Shown: positions 41,791 through 49,174 of the stretch, one piece after another
How the letters are laid out: each line of letters starts with the position of its first letter
Numbering within the stretch: position 1 is the first letter of the stretch
Source: Fimenecus sp051881435
GTDB lineage: Bacteria > Bacillota > Clostridia > Oscillospirales > Acutalibacteraceae
Assembly: GCA_051881435.1 (NCBI GenBank)
Contig: JBJEPW010000043.1
Coordinates: forward strand, 1 to 64,000
Direction: 5' to 3'
Length of the DNA: 64,000 nt
Notes under the pieces: generated by a model
Database searches by the model: none
Told to the model about the DNA's origin: nothing
What the model saw: only the letters and a program-made list of their open reading frames with translations
Program-made: the position numbers and the translations under genes

Positions 41791-44373
41791 TTATCCCTTC
41801 GCATCGTACCAGGTTTTGCCTGTATTTACATCGGCACGAAGACGAACCTTCATTTGGCAGGCATTTTCCATTTCTTCGCTTAAAATCCGAGCCGCCTTTT
41901 CAATTTCGTCTTCGGGGGCTTCTACTATAAGTTCATCGTGAACCTGCAAAATAAGACGGGACTTCATATTTTCCGCTTTTAGCCTGTTGAAAACACGCAC
42001 CATTGCGATTTTAATAATATCCGCCGCCGTTCCCTGTATGGGCATATTCCGTGCAACTCTTTCGCCGAAAGCCCGTAACATTCCGTTGGATGCCGTAAGC
42101 TCGGGAAGATAACGTCTGCGTCCCCAAAGGGTGCTTACATATCCCTGCTCTTTCGCCTTTGCTACAACGGTTTCCATATACTTATCAACGCCGCTGTAAT
42201 GGCGGAGATATCCTTTTATATAATCGTCCGCCTCTTTTCGTGTTACGCCTATATCCTTTGCAAGAGAAAAGGCGCCGATACCGTAAACTATACCGAAATT
42301 GACAGCCTTTGCACGGCTTCTCATTAAAGGTGTTACAAGCTCCATGGGCATATTAAACACTTGGGAAGCAGTAACCGTATGAATATCCACCTCGTCATTA
42401 AAGGCTTTTATCATTTCTTCATCATCGGCAATGTGACTGAGAACACGCAATTCAATTTGAGAATAGTCGGCATCCGCCAAAAGGCAGCCGTCCTTCGCCA
42501 CAAAGAATTTGCGCATTTCTCTGCCTATTTCCTTGCGGACTGGAATATTCTGCAAATTGGGCTCTGTTGACGAAATTCTGCCTGTTCGGGTTTCGGTTTG
42601 AATAAACGAGGAGTGTATTCTGCCGTCCTCGCCTATCACCTTTAAAAGTCCCTCGCAATATGTGGAATACAATTTTGAAAGCGTTCTGAACCACAGTATT
42701 TTACCGATTATAGGGCTTTCGTCCTGCAAGCTTTCAAGAACATCGGCATTTGTGGAATATCCGCTTTTCGTCTTTTTCTTGGGAGTGAGCCCCATTTTTT
42801 CAAAGAGTACAACGCCCAACTGCTTGGGAGAGTTAATATTAAACTCCTCACCTGCCATGGTGTAAATCTCGTTTTGGATATCGGAAAGCTCTTTCTTGAT
42901 TTTCTCCGAAAATTCCGCAATACCTTTGCGGTCAACCATAAAGCCGATGTGCTCCATTGAGGCAAGCACCTGTGCTAACGGCATTTCCACCTCATAGAGC
43001 AGGTATTCCTGAGAATTGCTTTCGATTTCCGTTTTAAGGCGTAAAACTACGGAACGCATTACGGCACAGTCAACTGCTAACTGCAATTCTGTTTCCACCT
43101 GAGGTATGGGCGCCTTGTATTCCTCGCAAAGGCGCAAGGGAGCATAACTGCCTGCCGATGGATTTAAAATGTACCCTGCCAAGGAGGTATCCATTGCTAT
43201 ATTTTTAATCTCAATATTGTTAAGCAGAGCAAAACGGTATAAAAGCTTTGAATTATCGGTATATTTTGCAATTTTCCTATCTTCAAGCACCGATTTCAGG
43301 AGTTCAAAATATCCCATGTGCATGGGTTCACGGTGATAAACCGTATTGTTGCACAAAAAGCAGAATGAGGGGTTATCCAAATCGCTGTAATCGGCAGTAA
43401 AATAGGCTTCCTTTTCCTTTTGAATTGCGGAAAGGAGTGTGGCTGTATCAAAATCACTCTTAAATTCAAGCTTTGCTGTCTTTTCACTTTTCTCCACGCT
43501 TGACGGTACTGAAAAATTCAGCTTTTCAATCATTTTGAACATTTCAAGGTCGGCAAGAATACCCCTTGCCCTCTGTTCGTCTGCCTTTTGCGGTACAAAA
43601 TCGGAAAGGGCACAATTTATGGGAGCGTCCTTAATGATTGTACCCAAAGTAAGGCTTAAAAACGCCTTTTCCCTGTCGGTTATAAGCTTATTTTTAAGGG
43701 TTTCCTTAATTTCAAGCGTATCAATATTATCATAAATATTCTGTACCGAGCCGTAAGTCTTTATAAGGTCGCCTGCTGTTTTGGGTCCCACGCCTGCAAC
43801 GCCGGGGATATTATCGGAGCTGTCGCCCTGAAGCGCTTTAATATCAATCATTTGGGCAGGCGTTACGCCGTATTCCTCAAAAAGACGGTTTTTATCATAA
43901 ACCTCAGTTTGAGTTCTCCCCATTTTTGTATGGGGGAGCAAAACCGTTACATTATCGCTTATAAGCTGAAATGAGTCACGGTCTCCCGTTGCGATAAAGC
44001 ACTCGTCCTTATCGGTACACATTGCGGAAATCGTACCCAAAACATCGTCTGCCTCAAAGCCTTCAAGCTCCACAATTTTATAGCCCAAGGACAAAAGGAG
44101 TTCTTTTAGCACGGGCATTTGCTGGGCAAGCTCCGGGGGCATACCCTTTCTGTTGGCTTTGTAGCCATCATACATTTTGTGACGGAATGTGGGTGCTTTA
44201 AGGTCAAAAGCAACCGCCACACCGTCGGGAGACAAATCCTCGTAAAGCTTTAAAAATATGTTCATAAAGCCGTAAATTCCGTTTGTGAATCTGCCGTCTT
44301 TTGTTGTGAGCTGTTTAATTCCGTAAAAGGCACGGTTTAATATGCTGTTGCCGTCAATCGCTAAAATTTTCAT
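41791..44373 (-). CDS. polA: DNA polymerase I
   Basis: Repair and Okazaki-fragment polymerase, 860 aa from the start at 44373 (18 further in-frame codons upstream are non-conserved). The 5'-3' exonuclease domain (1-290) shows AFDLKAPTFRH and the metal Asp cluster (EADDVLGT, ATGDRDSFQL). The middle domain lacks the DxE and DxxD residues of a working 3'-5' exonuclease. The polymerase domain shows DADYSQIELR, KAVNFGIVYG and the QVHDE motif. Typical for Firmicutes Pol I without proofreading. Confidence 0.95.
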   Translation of the reverse strand: MKILAIDGNSILNRAFYGIKQLTTKDGRFTNGIYGFMNIFLKLYEDLSPDGVAVAFDLKAPTFRHKMYDGYKANRKGMPPELAQQMPVLKELLLSLGYKIVELEGFEADDVLGTISAMCTDKDECFIATGDRDSFQLISDNVTVLLPHTKMGRTQTEVYDKNRLFEEYGVTPAQMIDIKALQGDSSDNIPGVAGVGPKTAGDLIKTYGSVQNIYDNIDTLEIKETLKNKLITDREKAFLSLTLGTIIKDAPINCALSDFVPQKADEQRARGILADLEMFKMIEKLNFSVPSSVEKSEKTAKLEFKSDFDTATLLSAIQKEKEAYFTADYSDLDNPSFCFLCNNTVYHREPMHMGYFELLKSVLEDRKIAKYTDNSKLLYRFALLNNIEIKNIAMDTSLAGYILNPSAGSYAPLRLCEEYKAPIPQVETELQLAVDCAVMRSVVLRLKTEIESNSQEYLLYEVEMPLAQVLASMEHIGFMVDRKGIAEFSEKIKKELSDIQNEIYTMAGEEFNINSPKQLGVVLFEKMGLTPKKKTKSGYSTNADVLESLQDESPIIGKILWFRTLSKLYSTYCEGLLKVIGEDGRIHSSFIQTETRTGRISSTEPNLQNIPVRKEIGREMRKFFVAKDGCLLADADYSQIELRVLSHIADDEEMIKAFNDEVDIHTVTASQVFNMPMELVTPLMRSRAKAVNFGIVYGIGAFSLAKDIGVTRKEADDYIKGYLRHYSGVDKYMETVVAKAKEQGYVSTLWGRRRYLPELTASNGMLRAFGERVARNMPIQGTAADIIKIAMVRVFNRLKAENMKSRLILQVHDELIVEAPEDEIEKAARILSEEMENACQMKVRLRADVNTGKTWYDAKG

Positions 44374-44404
44374 ATAAAAACCCCGAAAAATCAATATTCG
44401 TTTT

Positions 44405-44433
44405 ATTGTACCACAAATTGCATACAATTTCCA
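44405..44433 (-). promoter_or_regulatory. Promoter of polA
   Basis: Minus strand TACAAT (44405-44410) with an upstream TG (extended -10) and a weak TGGAAA -35 (44428-44433) at 17 bases. Confidence 0.4.
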
Positions 44434-44864
44434 TAATATCGGAAAAATTATTTGCTTTTTCGTGTTGTAAAGGTATGTAATTTTACTGTATCAGCATAGC
44501 GTGCGCCGGCCTGGTTGCACCGTGAAAATACCTCAAAAAATTTTAAATTTTCCATTTTTAACTTTCAATTTCTATTCGTAGGGGCGATTCACGAATCGCC
44601 CGAAAAATAACCCCTCTGTCAACTCCGTTGACAGAGGAGTGTGGTGACTTGTAGGGGACGGTGCCCACACCGTCCCGTAAAATCAAATGTAATTTTAACG
44701 GCGGGAGCAGACAGCGCCCTACCTTGTTGTTTAAAGAAAGCTTTTCAGAAGATAACTGCAATTGTGTAAACAATCATCCCGAACATTTTGCAAATAATTC
44801 GGGCTTGACAGTGGACATCTGCCCCTGCAACGATAAATTGGATTTGCAAATTGATTCACTATTA
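44434..44864. other. Gene-free stretch with several small inverted repeats
   Basis: No credible gene. It holds the 25-bp repeat (44578-44602) shared with 96-120, a hairpin CCTCTGTCAACTCC-GTTGACAGAGG (44613-44637), an 18-bp segment (44639-44656) repeated exactly at 46383-46400, and a hairpin GGACGGTGCCC-ACACCGTCC (about 44656-44675). This looks like a landing zone for small dispersed repeats. Confidence 0.6.
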
Positions 44865-44908
44865 AAAATAACCCGAAGCAGTTTTAAAACTGCCTCGGGT
44901 TATTTTTT
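44865..44908. terminator. Long bidirectional hairpin at the end of the RHH gene
   Basis: Stem of about 20 bp (AAAATAACCCGA-x-GCAGTTTT / AAAACTGC-x-TCGGGTTATTTT) with one bulge each side and T tracts on both strands. The RHH stop codon lies inside it. Confidence 0.8.
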
Positions 44909-45111
44909 GTTTCCGTTTTGTCCACGATTTCACAGCGATCAATCGCAAATTCCAAAAGCGTGTTGATAATTTCGTTGCGCGAACGGTTGGAGTCCTCGGA
45001 AATTTGCTCCAAAGCCTGCACAGTCTCCTCTTTAATGCGCACGGAAAAGACCTTATACCCGTCATCGCCTTTTAATTTGTCCTTCTTTTGGATAATCAGT
45101 TTTTCTTCCAT
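44884..45111 (-). CDS. Ribbon-helix-helix DNA-binding protein
   Basis: 75 aa. Residues 17-58 have the ribbon-helix-helix pattern: a beta strand (YKVFSVRIKEE), helix 1 (TVQALEQISEDS), a turn with NRSRNEI and helix 2 (INTLLEFAID). Start 45111 lies behind AAGGCGGTG. It is divergent from the glycosyltransferase gene, across a region with a strong promoter and three direct repeats that could be its operator. Small RHH proteins of this kind usually repress neighbours or act as antitoxins; no toxin partner is evident. Confidence 0.7.
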   Translation of the reverse strand: MEEKLIIQKKDKLKGDDGYKVFSVRIKEETVQALEQISEDSNRSRNEIINTLLEFAIDRCEIVDKTETKNNPRQF

Positions 45112-45143
45112 ATGCCGCACCGCCTTTCTCCCTTATCATATGC

Positions 45144-45172
45144 TTGACAGGCAACAAATAATATGATATAAG
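45144..45172 (+). promoter_or_regulatory. Promoter of the GT2 gene
   Basis: TTGACA (45144-45149), 17-base spacer, TATAAG (45167-45172). Confidence 0.75.
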
Positions 45173-45205
45173 ATATGTTATAAAATATGTTATAAAAATA
45201 TGTTA
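45173..45205 (+). promoter_or_regulatory. Three direct repeats over the GT2 transcription start
   Basis: ATATGTTA at 45173-45180, 45185-45192 and 45198-45205, at 12- and 13-base spacing, directly after the -10 box. Tandem direct sites at about helical-turn spacing suit co-operative binding by the adjacent RHH protein. This is an inference from position. Confidence 0.5.
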
Positions 45206-45242
45206 CAGTTTCAGCGGTGTAACGCAACGGGGGGAGAATAAA

Positions 45243-46232
45243 ATGCTTTTATCTGTTATCGTACCGGTGTTTAATACGCAAAATTTTCTGCGGGATTGTT
45301 TAGATTCTTTGACGGCGCAAGGGCTGTGTGAAACAGAATACGAAATCATTTGCGTGAATGACGGTTCTACGGATAATTCTTTAGAAATTTTGCAAGACTA
45401 TGCGCAAAGATATACGAATATCCGAATTGTTGACCAAGCAAACAAAGGCGTTGCGGCGGCAAGAAACGCAGGTTTGCGTGCGGCACAGGGCAAATATACG
45501 GCGTTTTGCGACAGCGACGATGTTTTGCGTACCGGCAGTTTTGGTATGATCATCTCTTTTATGGAAGAAAAGGCTTTGCAAGCACTCGTCATGTCGGCGT
45601 TTCAGACAGTGCAAACGGATTTTCATTATACAGAAGAACCCGCGCCCCAACCGAACATTGCAATATTGGCACATTCTATGTCCTCCGCACGAAATGTCTG
45701 TTCTATGATTGTGGAAACCGCGCTTTGGCGGGACAACGGCATTGCGTTTTGCGACGGTATACAATATGGAGAGGATACCTTGTTTGCCGGAAAAGTTTTC
45801 AGTTTTGCGGCTTTGCAAAAGGCAAAAATCGGCATATTGCGCACGCCCGTGTATTATTACCGTATGCGTCAAGGCTCGGCGATGCACAACTTAAACCGTG
45901 ACAAGCATTTTGCAGATATGCACACCATGGCATTGGAATATGCGAAAATTGCAGACCGTTGCCGAGAAGATCCGCCGCTTTTTGAGATATTACAAAAACG
46001 CATCGGTGCGACGGTGTCGGCAATGCTGTATGACAACCTTAAAAGCCGTGCATATACGCCGAAAGCGCTGTTTCAAATGCTGAAAGACGAGGGATTATAC
46101 CCGTTCCGGACGCAATGGTGGGCGGTAAAGGAGTCAAAATCTTTCAAATTGCGGTTGGTCAATTTGTGGAAATATACCTTCCGCAGCAAAATACTGTACC
46201 ATTTATATTTTACCGCATTGCACCGCAATTAA
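45243..46232 (+). CDS. Family 2 glycosyltransferase
   Basis: 329 aa GT-A enzyme: VIVPVFNTQ (5-13), VNDGSTDNS (38-46), the nucleotide-sugar site with Asp90-Ser-Asp92-Asp93, and EDTLF near residue 180 as the likely base region. It probably adds a sugar to a cell-surface polysaccharide; donor and acceptor unknown. It has no neighbouring polysaccharide genes. The site GGGGGGAG precedes the start at 45243. Its wording (frequent TTTGC/GCGC use) and the surrounding repeats differ from nearby operons, which hints at acquisition. No membrane segment is evident. Confidence 0.85.
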   Translation: MLLSVIVPVFNTQNFLRDCLDSLTAQGLCETEYEIICVNDGSTDNSLEILQDYAQRYTNIRIVDQANKGVAAARNAGLRAAQGKYTAFCDSDDVLRTGSFGMIISFMEEKALQALVMSAFQTVQTDFHYTEEPAPQPNIAILAHSMSSARNVCSMIVETALWRDNGIAFCDGIQYGEDTLFAGKVFSFAALQKAKIGILRTPVYYYRMRQGSAMHNLNRDKHFADMHTMALEYAKIADRCREDPPLFEILQKRIGATVSAMLYDNLKSRAYTPKALFQMLKDEGLYPFRTQWWAVKESKSFKLRLVNLWKYTFRSKILYHLYFTALHRN

Positions 46233-46527
46233 ATCAAAATGCGCAGAGAATTGTCAAAGTGATTTGATGTGAGCCAACAGAGGCAGCAGCATTTCCAAAG
46301 AAAAAAGCCCCACGAGGGGGCTCTTTATCACGGAGTTAGAAATTACCCAACTTTACGAGTCTTACCCGCGGACTAACAGACAGTGTGGTGACTTGTAGGG
46401 ACTGGCCATGCCCCCCGAAAAATTCCCACAATGTAAATTGGTTTATCGGTAGGGCTGGGGCTTGCCCCCGCCGTCAATTCACATCGAACCACGCGGCGGG
46501 GGCAAGCCCCCGCCCTACCTCATCAGC
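46233..46527. other. Gene-free repeat region between GT2 and the tandem array
   Basis: Contains a diverged partial copy of the 154-bp unit (about 46287-46385, sharing the ACGAGTCTTACCCGCGG and ACTAACAGACAGT stretches), the 18-bp repeat at 46383-46400, and two inverted GGGGCTTGCCCCCGCC-like hairpins (about 46450-46515). No coding capacity is apparent. Confidence 0.6.
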
Positions 46528-46835
46528 GCAAAGTCCAAAGCAAAAATCCCCGTCGGGAGACTCATTATCACGGAATGAGCAATTTGCCTAACTTTATGAG
46601 TCTACCCGCGGACTAACAGACAGTCCACCGGACTGTCTGTTGCGCACTGCGGTGCGCCGTCCTGTTCGACTCCTCACAGCAGCAAAGTCCAAAGCAAAAA
46701 TCCCCGTCGGGAGACTCATTATCACGGAATGAGCAATTTGCCTAACTTTATGAGTCTACCCGCGGACTAACAGACAGTCCACCGGACTGTCTGTTGCGCA
46801 CTGCGGTGCGCCGTCCTGTTCGACTCCTCACAGCA
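46528..46835. repeat. 154-bp tandem repeat, two identical copies plus partial third
   Basis: Copy 1 is 46528-46681 and copy 2 is 46682-46835; I see no difference between them. A third copy starts at 46836 but stops after about 34 bases at the tRNA terminator. Each unit contains one arm of the tRNA-Gly terminator hairpin, a perfect inverted repeat ACAGACAGTCC / GGACTGTCTGT, a GCGCA / TGCGC stem and a TGTTCGACTCC stretch that resembles a tRNA T arm. Identity of the copies suggests recent duplication. Confidence 0.85.
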
Positions 46836-46841
46836 GCAAAG

Positions 46842-46890
46842 TCCAAAGCAAAAATCCCCGTCGGGAGACGACGGGGATTTTTGCTTTGGA
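46842..46890 (-). terminator. Terminator of tRNA-Gly overlapping the CCA end
   Basis: A perfect 21-bp inverted repeat (46842-46862 with 46870-46890) that includes the last bases of the tRNA. On the minus strand the hairpin is followed by a T-rich ATTTTTGCTTT arm. The arm present at 46842-46862 is the part repeated in the 154-bp units. Confidence 0.8.
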
Positions 46891-46960
46891 GCGGCTGATG
46901 GGAGTCGAACCCACCTGTCAAGCTTGGGAAGCTTGCATTCTACCGATGAACTACAGCCGC
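46887..46960 (-). tRNA. tRNA-Gly (CCC anticodon)
   Basis: 74 nt on the minus strand. Acceptor stem GCGGCTG / CAGCCGC, discriminator T, and an encoded CCA end (46889-46887). The anticodon arm CAAGC-TTCCCAA-GCTTG gives anticodon CCC. The T arm reads TGGGTTCGACTCCCA. The D arm with TTCATCGGTAGAA is normal for bacterial tRNA-Gly. Confidence 0.95.
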
Positions 46961-46977
46961 ATTATTGTGCAGACAGT

Positions 46978-47006
46978 ATAATATCACATTCTTTTACAAA
47001 AATCAA
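46978..47006 (-). promoter_or_regulatory. Promoter of tRNA-Gly
   Basis: Minus strand TTGATT (47001-47006), 17-base spacer, TATTAT (46978-46983), ending about 18 bases before the mature 5' end. The same segment is duplicated at 48013-48051. Confidence 0.75.
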
Positions 47007-47043
47007 TCGTTCATCGGTAAATCATATTACTTATTTTCACTTT

Positions 47044-47847
47044 TTACTCTAAAACCAATTTGCCTGAAATATGGTCGGTATCCGCAAAAGAAAGCAAGGT
47101 TTCCCGTTTTACTACGGCGACACAGCCTGTTTTTTCATATTCTTTTCCGTATCTTTTCTCAATCAGGTCGAGAGCTTCACGCAGTTTCAATATTGCGGCG
47201 TATTTGTGAGAGCACATTCCGGCATAATAGCAATCACAGGTAAATCTGCTTATTTTGCCGTTTTTAAAATTAAATTCAACCTCATATATCTTTTCATCAC
47301 GGACAATCGCACGGCCCTTGTTCCCGCAAAGGCAGAAATACTCCACAATATCTTCGGAAAACAAATAATCGCCTTTTTCCCCCTCACAGCGAGTGATGGC
47401 TATTTCATCAAGAGCAGTCTCCTCATCGCTGTATCCGCAGACAGTATCCTCCTCGTTTTCGGGAGCCTTAAACCAAGTAAGCGCCTTTTCATACGGTAAA
47501 GCCGACGGTGAAAATGTCATAAGATATTTACCGATAATTTCAAATTCGCCTTTAATATCGGTTTCAACCTTTCTGATAACACGCTTATAGTCGGAAAGCT
47601 TTATTTTAAAATCATAAGAAACATCGGTGACCACACCCATAACACCTTCCAGCTTACCGTCAACGAAAACCTTGTCGCCTATCTTTAAATCGAACTTATC
47701 GTTATAATAAGAATAGGCGCGATATACATCGGGAAAGCGGATTTCGACAACGGATTTGCGGGGAACCGACTCCTGCGGAGCCTGCGGTGCTGCTGTTTCT
47801 CTTTCAGGCAAATCATTCTCAAATGAAAATCCGATTTTTGTACTCAT
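47044..47847 (-). CDS. SWIM zinc-finger protein
   Basis: 267 aa. Near the C-terminus there is a SWIM finger C-x-C-x5-C-x-H (Cys204, Cys206, Cys212, His214) in FTCDCYYAGMCSHKYA. The N-terminal part contains a beta-rich stretch (about 35-90) and a second Cys pair in FCLCGNKG (172-174). SWIM domains bind DNA or proteins and often sit in SNF2-helicase partners, but no helicase is encoded here. Start 47847 follows AAGGAGATG. Function unknown. It is single and flanked by two copies of the tRNA promoter segment. Confidence 0.75.
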   Translation of the reverse strand: MSTKIGFSFENDLPERETAAPQAPQESVPRKSVVEIRFPDVYRAYSYYNDKFDLKIGDKVFVDGKLEGVMGVVTDVSYDFKIKLSDYKRVIRKVETDIKGEFEIIGKYLMTFSPSALPYEKALTWFKAPENEEDTVCGYSDEETALDEIAITRCEGEKGDYLFSEDIVEYFCLCGNKGRAIVRDEKIYEVEFNFKNGKISRFTCDCYYAGMCSHKYAAILKLREALDLIEKRYGKEYEKTGCVAVVKRETLLSFADTDHISGKLVLE

Positions 47848-48138
47848 AACTGCATCTCCTTTATTACAAGGCTATTGTATCATATGATGTGTACCAAAAA
47901 TCGGACTTGTACTGATTTTTATATTGAATTATGTACTAAAAAACGGACAGTCAGGGCACATTATCACAAATTAAACAGTAGCCCGACTTTACGAGTCTGC
48001 CCGCGGACTAACAGACGGTATAATATCGCATTCTTTTGCAAAAATCAATCGGTCATGCACAATCTTAGACTGCTTGCTCCGACTTTTTACTTTACCGTTC
48101 CGTTTTATACACAGAACAACTCGTTTTATCCTCTTCCG
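47848..48138. other. Intergenic region with a remnant of the tRNA-linked repeat
   Basis: No gene seen. It contains a stretch similar to the 154-bp unit (about 47977-48012, ACGAGTCTGCCCGCGG and ACTAACAGAC) directly joined to the copied tRNA promoter at 48013-48051. The remainder, to the stop of the phosphoesterase gene, shows nothing recognisable. Confidence 0.6.
48013..48051 (-). repeat. Second copy of the tRNA-Gly promoter segment without a tRNA
   Basis: 39 bases matching 46971-47009 with three differences, including both promoter boxes (TTGATT and TATTAT on the minus strand). No tRNA follows it; it is joined instead to repeat-unit sequence. It is likely an orphan promoter left by duplication and loss of a tRNA gene. 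Confidence 0.7.
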
Positions 48139-49173
48139 TTACTTTTCCTTACAAATGGTAACGGTACTTTGTCCCCTGTGACGGATCAGCGACTGCGTTG
48201 TGAACGAACCGTCATTTTTAATATTTATGAGTGTGCCTCCGCGAAACGGCACAAGATAAATATTGTGGTCACAGGAAAGACCGTATGTAAGCCTGATACC
48301 CTTATAATTCACGGAATAATTATTCATATGGTCATGCCCGACAAAACAGCCTTTGGTGGAGCCCAGCTTTACCATCGTTTCAAACATTTCGTCATCGACT
48401 GCGGGGGAGCATTCCTTTTCAAACCGCATGCCCCATATTCTTTCACCCTCGCCATAGCCTTTTTTGTATTCCTGCATGGGGATATGGAAAAACGCGAGAG
48501 AGGGTACAACTTTTGTTTCATCGCCGTTTTCTGTTTTCGCAATTTCTTTGACGGTGTTTTCGTACCACGCAATTTGATTTTCGTGGAAACGGTCATAGCC
48601 GTTGTTTTCTTCATCATAACTGTTTGAATCCATAAAAAAGAGAGTTGTCAGGGCTTTACCGCTGTTGTCACGAACGGTATAAGTGTAATTCCCCATACCG
48701 TCAACCGTTTCGTCGCCCCGTTCGTAAATGCAGTATTCGAGGGATTCCAGATAATCATTCAAAGTCTGCTTGTCGGCAATTTTTTCGGGGTCTAACACCT
48801 CGTTCGGGGCATACGCTATGTCAAGCCCTTCGTGATTGCCAAAGGTAAACGCCCACGGAATTTTAAACTCTTCCATAAAAGTGCAAAAGGTCTTGAAGGC
48901 GGTATAGTTTTCTTTTTCGCTGGTTATGTCGCCCGTCACCACAATCATATCGGGTTCCGTGGTTTCCACCATTGCAGTGATAGTTTTAAAGGCTTTTGCA
49001 TCCTTTTTCTCGTTGTTTAGAATATGCACATCGGTTATCTGCAAAACCGTGAACACCGTATCCTCTGCTCTCTCGTAGGTTTTGCCGTAAAAAGTTACGG
49101 TAAGCGCCGCCGTGCCGCCCAAAAGTAAGAGCACAAGTAAAACACTTAAAAACACTTTTACGCCCTTTTTCAT
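48139..49173 (-). CDS. Membrane-anchored calcineurin-like metallophosphoesterase
   Basis: 344 aa. Residues 1-29 are a signal or anchor segment (KK, then VFLSVLLVLLLL). Metal motifs: QITDVHI (D-x-H), VTGDIT (GD), FGNHEG (GNHE), FFHIPM and GHDHMN. It probably acts outside the membrane. Last gene of the fucosidase operon, one base after GH95. Shares wording with the edge gene at 63132 (FMEEFKIPWAF-GNH against FMEQFGIPWAP-GNH), so the operon is bracketed by paralogues. Candidate substrates are sugar phosphates, phosphorylated glycans or nucleotides; not decidable here. Confidence 0.83.
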   Translation of the reverse strand: MKKGVKVFLSVLLVLLLLGGTAALTVTFYGKTYERAEDTVFTVLQITDVHILNNEKKDAKAFKTITAMVETTEPDMIVVTGDITSEKENYTAFKTFCTFMEEFKIPWAFTFGNHEGLDIAYAPNEVLDPEKIADKQTLNDYLESLEYCIYERGDETVDGMGNYTYTVRDNSGKALTTLFFMDSNSYDEENNGYDRFHENQIAWYENTVKEIAKTENGDETKVVPSLAFFHIPMQEYKKGYGEGERIWGMRFEKECSPAVDDEMFETMVKLGSTKGCFVGHDHMNNYSVNYKGIRLTYGLSCDHNIYLVPFRGGTLINIKNDGSFTTQSLIRHRGQSTVTICKEK

Positions 49174-49174
49174 A

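Noticed and set aside
41791..44373. Missing 3'-5' exonuclease residues in DNA polymerase I as a novel loss
   Set aside because: Loss of proofreading in Pol I is common in Firmicutes and is therefore not unusual here.
45173..45205. Direct repeats as a replication origin
   Set aside because: No dnaA or replication gene is near and the repeats sit on a promoter -10/start region, which suits an operator.
46528..46835. Tandem repeats as a CRISPR array or plasmid-type iterons
   Set aside because: Units are 154 bp and identical throughout, with no variable spacers and no cas or rep gene nearby.
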